A stretch of 7,040 nt of DNA. It comes from Hyphomicrobiales bacterium. Its GTDB lineage: Bacteria > Pseudomonadota > Alphaproteobacteria > Rhizobiales > Xanthobacteraceae. The translations under genes and the position numbers were made by a program. The DNA is taken from the NCBI GenBank assembly GCA_003133345.1, contig PKXB01000014.1:32392-39431 (forward strand), read 5' to 3'. The notes below the pieces were generated by a model that was not told the origin of the DNA, ran no database searches, and worked only from the letters and a program-made list of their open reading frames with translations. Below are positions 6,096 through 7,040 of this stretch, in pieces. Numbering within the stretch: position 1 is the stretch's first letter; the number at the start of each line of letters is the position of its first letter.

Positions 6096-6109
6096 TTGAC
6101 CTGCGTCAA
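6096..6109 (+). promoter_or_regulatory. FixK box for ccoN, perfect palindrome
   Basis: TTGAC-CTGC-GTCAA is a perfect inverted repeat and matches the FixK2 consensus. Its centre at 6102.5 gives a class II start near 6144, and GATAGT at 6132-6137 (4 of 6 to TATAAT) sits exactly at -12 to -7. This is the best promoter in the window. FixK/Fnr control of ccoNOQP is well established in alphaproteobacteria. Confidence 0.9.
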
Positions 6110-6189
6110 AGAGGATACCGGGGCCTTGGCGGATAGTTTTCGCTGCGGACCCTTCATTTTCAAGGCTAGCCAGACAACGGGATAGCAGC

Positions 6190-7040
6190 ATGGCGAACGC
6201 GCTCGCTCCTCAGAAAACCATGACTCTCGGCGAAGGAGGACTGGCACTGGCCATGGCGGCATTGGCACTTCTGTCGATCGTGGTGGCGGCCAAGGCCTAC
6301 ACACCGGAATTCGCGTTCCACGCTTATCTGTTTACGGCCGCCAGCGTCGCCGCGGTGTTCGCTATCGTCAATCGCTACTACGACCGGCCGGCCGAGCCGC
6401 CGCCGCTGACCATCGACGGCAAGCCGAATTACAACATGAGCCCGGTCAAGTTCGCGACTGTCGCCGCCATGTTCTGGGGCATCGCCGGGTTCACCGTCGG
6501 CCTCTACATCGCCAGCGAGCTGGCATTTCCAATTCTCAATCTCGATCTGCCGTGGACTACCTTCGGGCGCTTGCGTCCGCTGCACACCTCGGCGGTGATC
6601 TTCGCCTTCGGCGGCAACGTGCTGATCGGCACGTCGTTCTATGTCGTGCAGCGCACCTGCCGCGCGCGGCTCGCCGGCGACCTGGCGCCCTGGTTCGTCG
6701 TGCTCGGCTACAATTTCTTCATTCTCATTGCCGGCACCGGCTATCTGCTCGGCATCACCCAGTCGAAAGAATATGCCGAGCCGGAATGGTACGCCGATCT
6801 CTGGCTGACCATCGTGTGGGTGACTTATTTCCTGGTCTTCCTCGGCACCATCATTCGCCGCACCGAGCCGCATATCTACGTCGCCAACTGGTTTTATCTC
6901 GCCTTCATTCTGACCATCGCGGTGCTGCATCTCGGCAATAATCCGGCGGTGCCGATATCGATGTTCTCGTCGAAGTCCTACATCGCCTGGTCGGGCGTGC
7001 AGGACGCCATGGTGCAGTGGTGGTACGGCCACAACGCGGT
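6190..7040 (+). CDS. ccoN: CcoN, catalytic subunit I of cbb3-type cytochrome c oxidase (cut by the right edge)
   Basis: The frame opens at the ATG at 6190 and stays open to the edge, giving 283 complete codons of a protein usually about 540 aa. A first membrane helix lies at about 15-34, followed by further helices (about 44-61, 87-109, 132-153, 166-188, 203-222, 231-249). H132 in [17 protein letters not shown] is the low-spin haem b ligand. H281 in QWWYGHNAV is the first CuB ligand. The region [22 protein letters not shown] is characteristic of CcoN/FixN. This subunit holds haem b, haem b3 and CuB and reduces O2 to water with high affinity while pumping protons in the inner membrane. ccoO, ccoQ and ccoP are expected to follow outside the window. 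The ribosome binding site is weak (GGGA). Transcription is likely FixK-activated from the box at 6096-6109. Confidence 0.96.
   Translation, partial: MANALAPQKTMTLGEGGLALAMAALALLSIVVAAKAYTPEFAFHAYLFTAASVAAVFAIVNRYYDRPAEPPPLTIDGKPNYNMSPVKFATVAAMFWGIAGFTVGLYIASELAFPILNLDLPWTTFGRLRPLHTSAVIFAFGGNVLIGTSFYVVQRTCRARLAGDLAPWFVVLGYNFFILIAGTGYLLGITQSKEYAEPEWYADLWLTIVWVTYFLVFLGTIIRRTEPHIYVANWFYLAFILTIAVLHLGNNPAVPISMFSSKSYIAWSGVQDAMVQWWYGHNA

Noticed and set aside
6166..7032. Minus-strand open frame of 288 codons opposite ccoN
   Set aside because: The translation is low-complexity charged sequence typical of an antisense frame, while the plus frame encodes CcoN with haem and CuB ligands in place.
1..7040. 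CRISPR array, tRNA, insertion sequence or defence genes
   Set aside because: Looked for repeated spacers, cloverleaf-like segments, transposase motifs and terminal repeats on both strands; none was found.

Overview
The window looks like a piece of an alphaproteobacterial chromosome, most likely from the Hyphomicrobiales (rhizobia and relatives). The evidence is a RmFixL-like membrane oxygen sensor with a haem-PAS domain, an overlapping fixJ, a cysteine-free FixK-type Crp/Fnr regulator, and a CcoN that closely resembles the rhizobial type from memory. All genes are GC-rich and similar in base composition. No transposase, integrase, tRNA, rRNA or CRISPR array is visible. No nif gene lies in the window, so oxygen-limited respiration is a safer reading than symbiosis.

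Layout: positions 1-1718, minus strand, hold fixL and then fixJ (cut by the left edge), overlapping by 11 bp. A 143-bp divergent intergenic region separates fixL from fixK (1862-2554, plus). fixK is followed by a strong terminator. After it come four plus-strand transcription units: a CBS-CBS-BON protein (2824-3546), an Hsp20 small heat-shock protein (3697-4176) with a strong terminator, a DASS/SLC13-type anion permease (4386-5903), and ccoN (6190 to the right edge), the catalytic subunit of cbb3-type cytochrome c oxidase.

The unifying feature is regulatory. Upstream of each of these four genes is a 14-bp match to the FixK box TTG(A/C)-N6-(T/G)CAA (2754-2767, 3607-3620, 4311-4324, 6096-6109). 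Three share the identical first eight bases TTGACCTG. The simplest model is the classical cascade: low O2 activates FixL, FixL phosphorylates FixJ, FixJ-P switches on fixK, and FixK turns on the cbb3 oxidase together with the CBS-BON protein, Hsp20 and permease. The cascade is established for related organisms. That the three accessory genes are direct FixK targets here is inferred from the boxes. I see no wholly new system; the novelty candidates are the accessory members of this regulon, a permease lacking both signature asparagines, and a structured non-coding stretch before ccoN.
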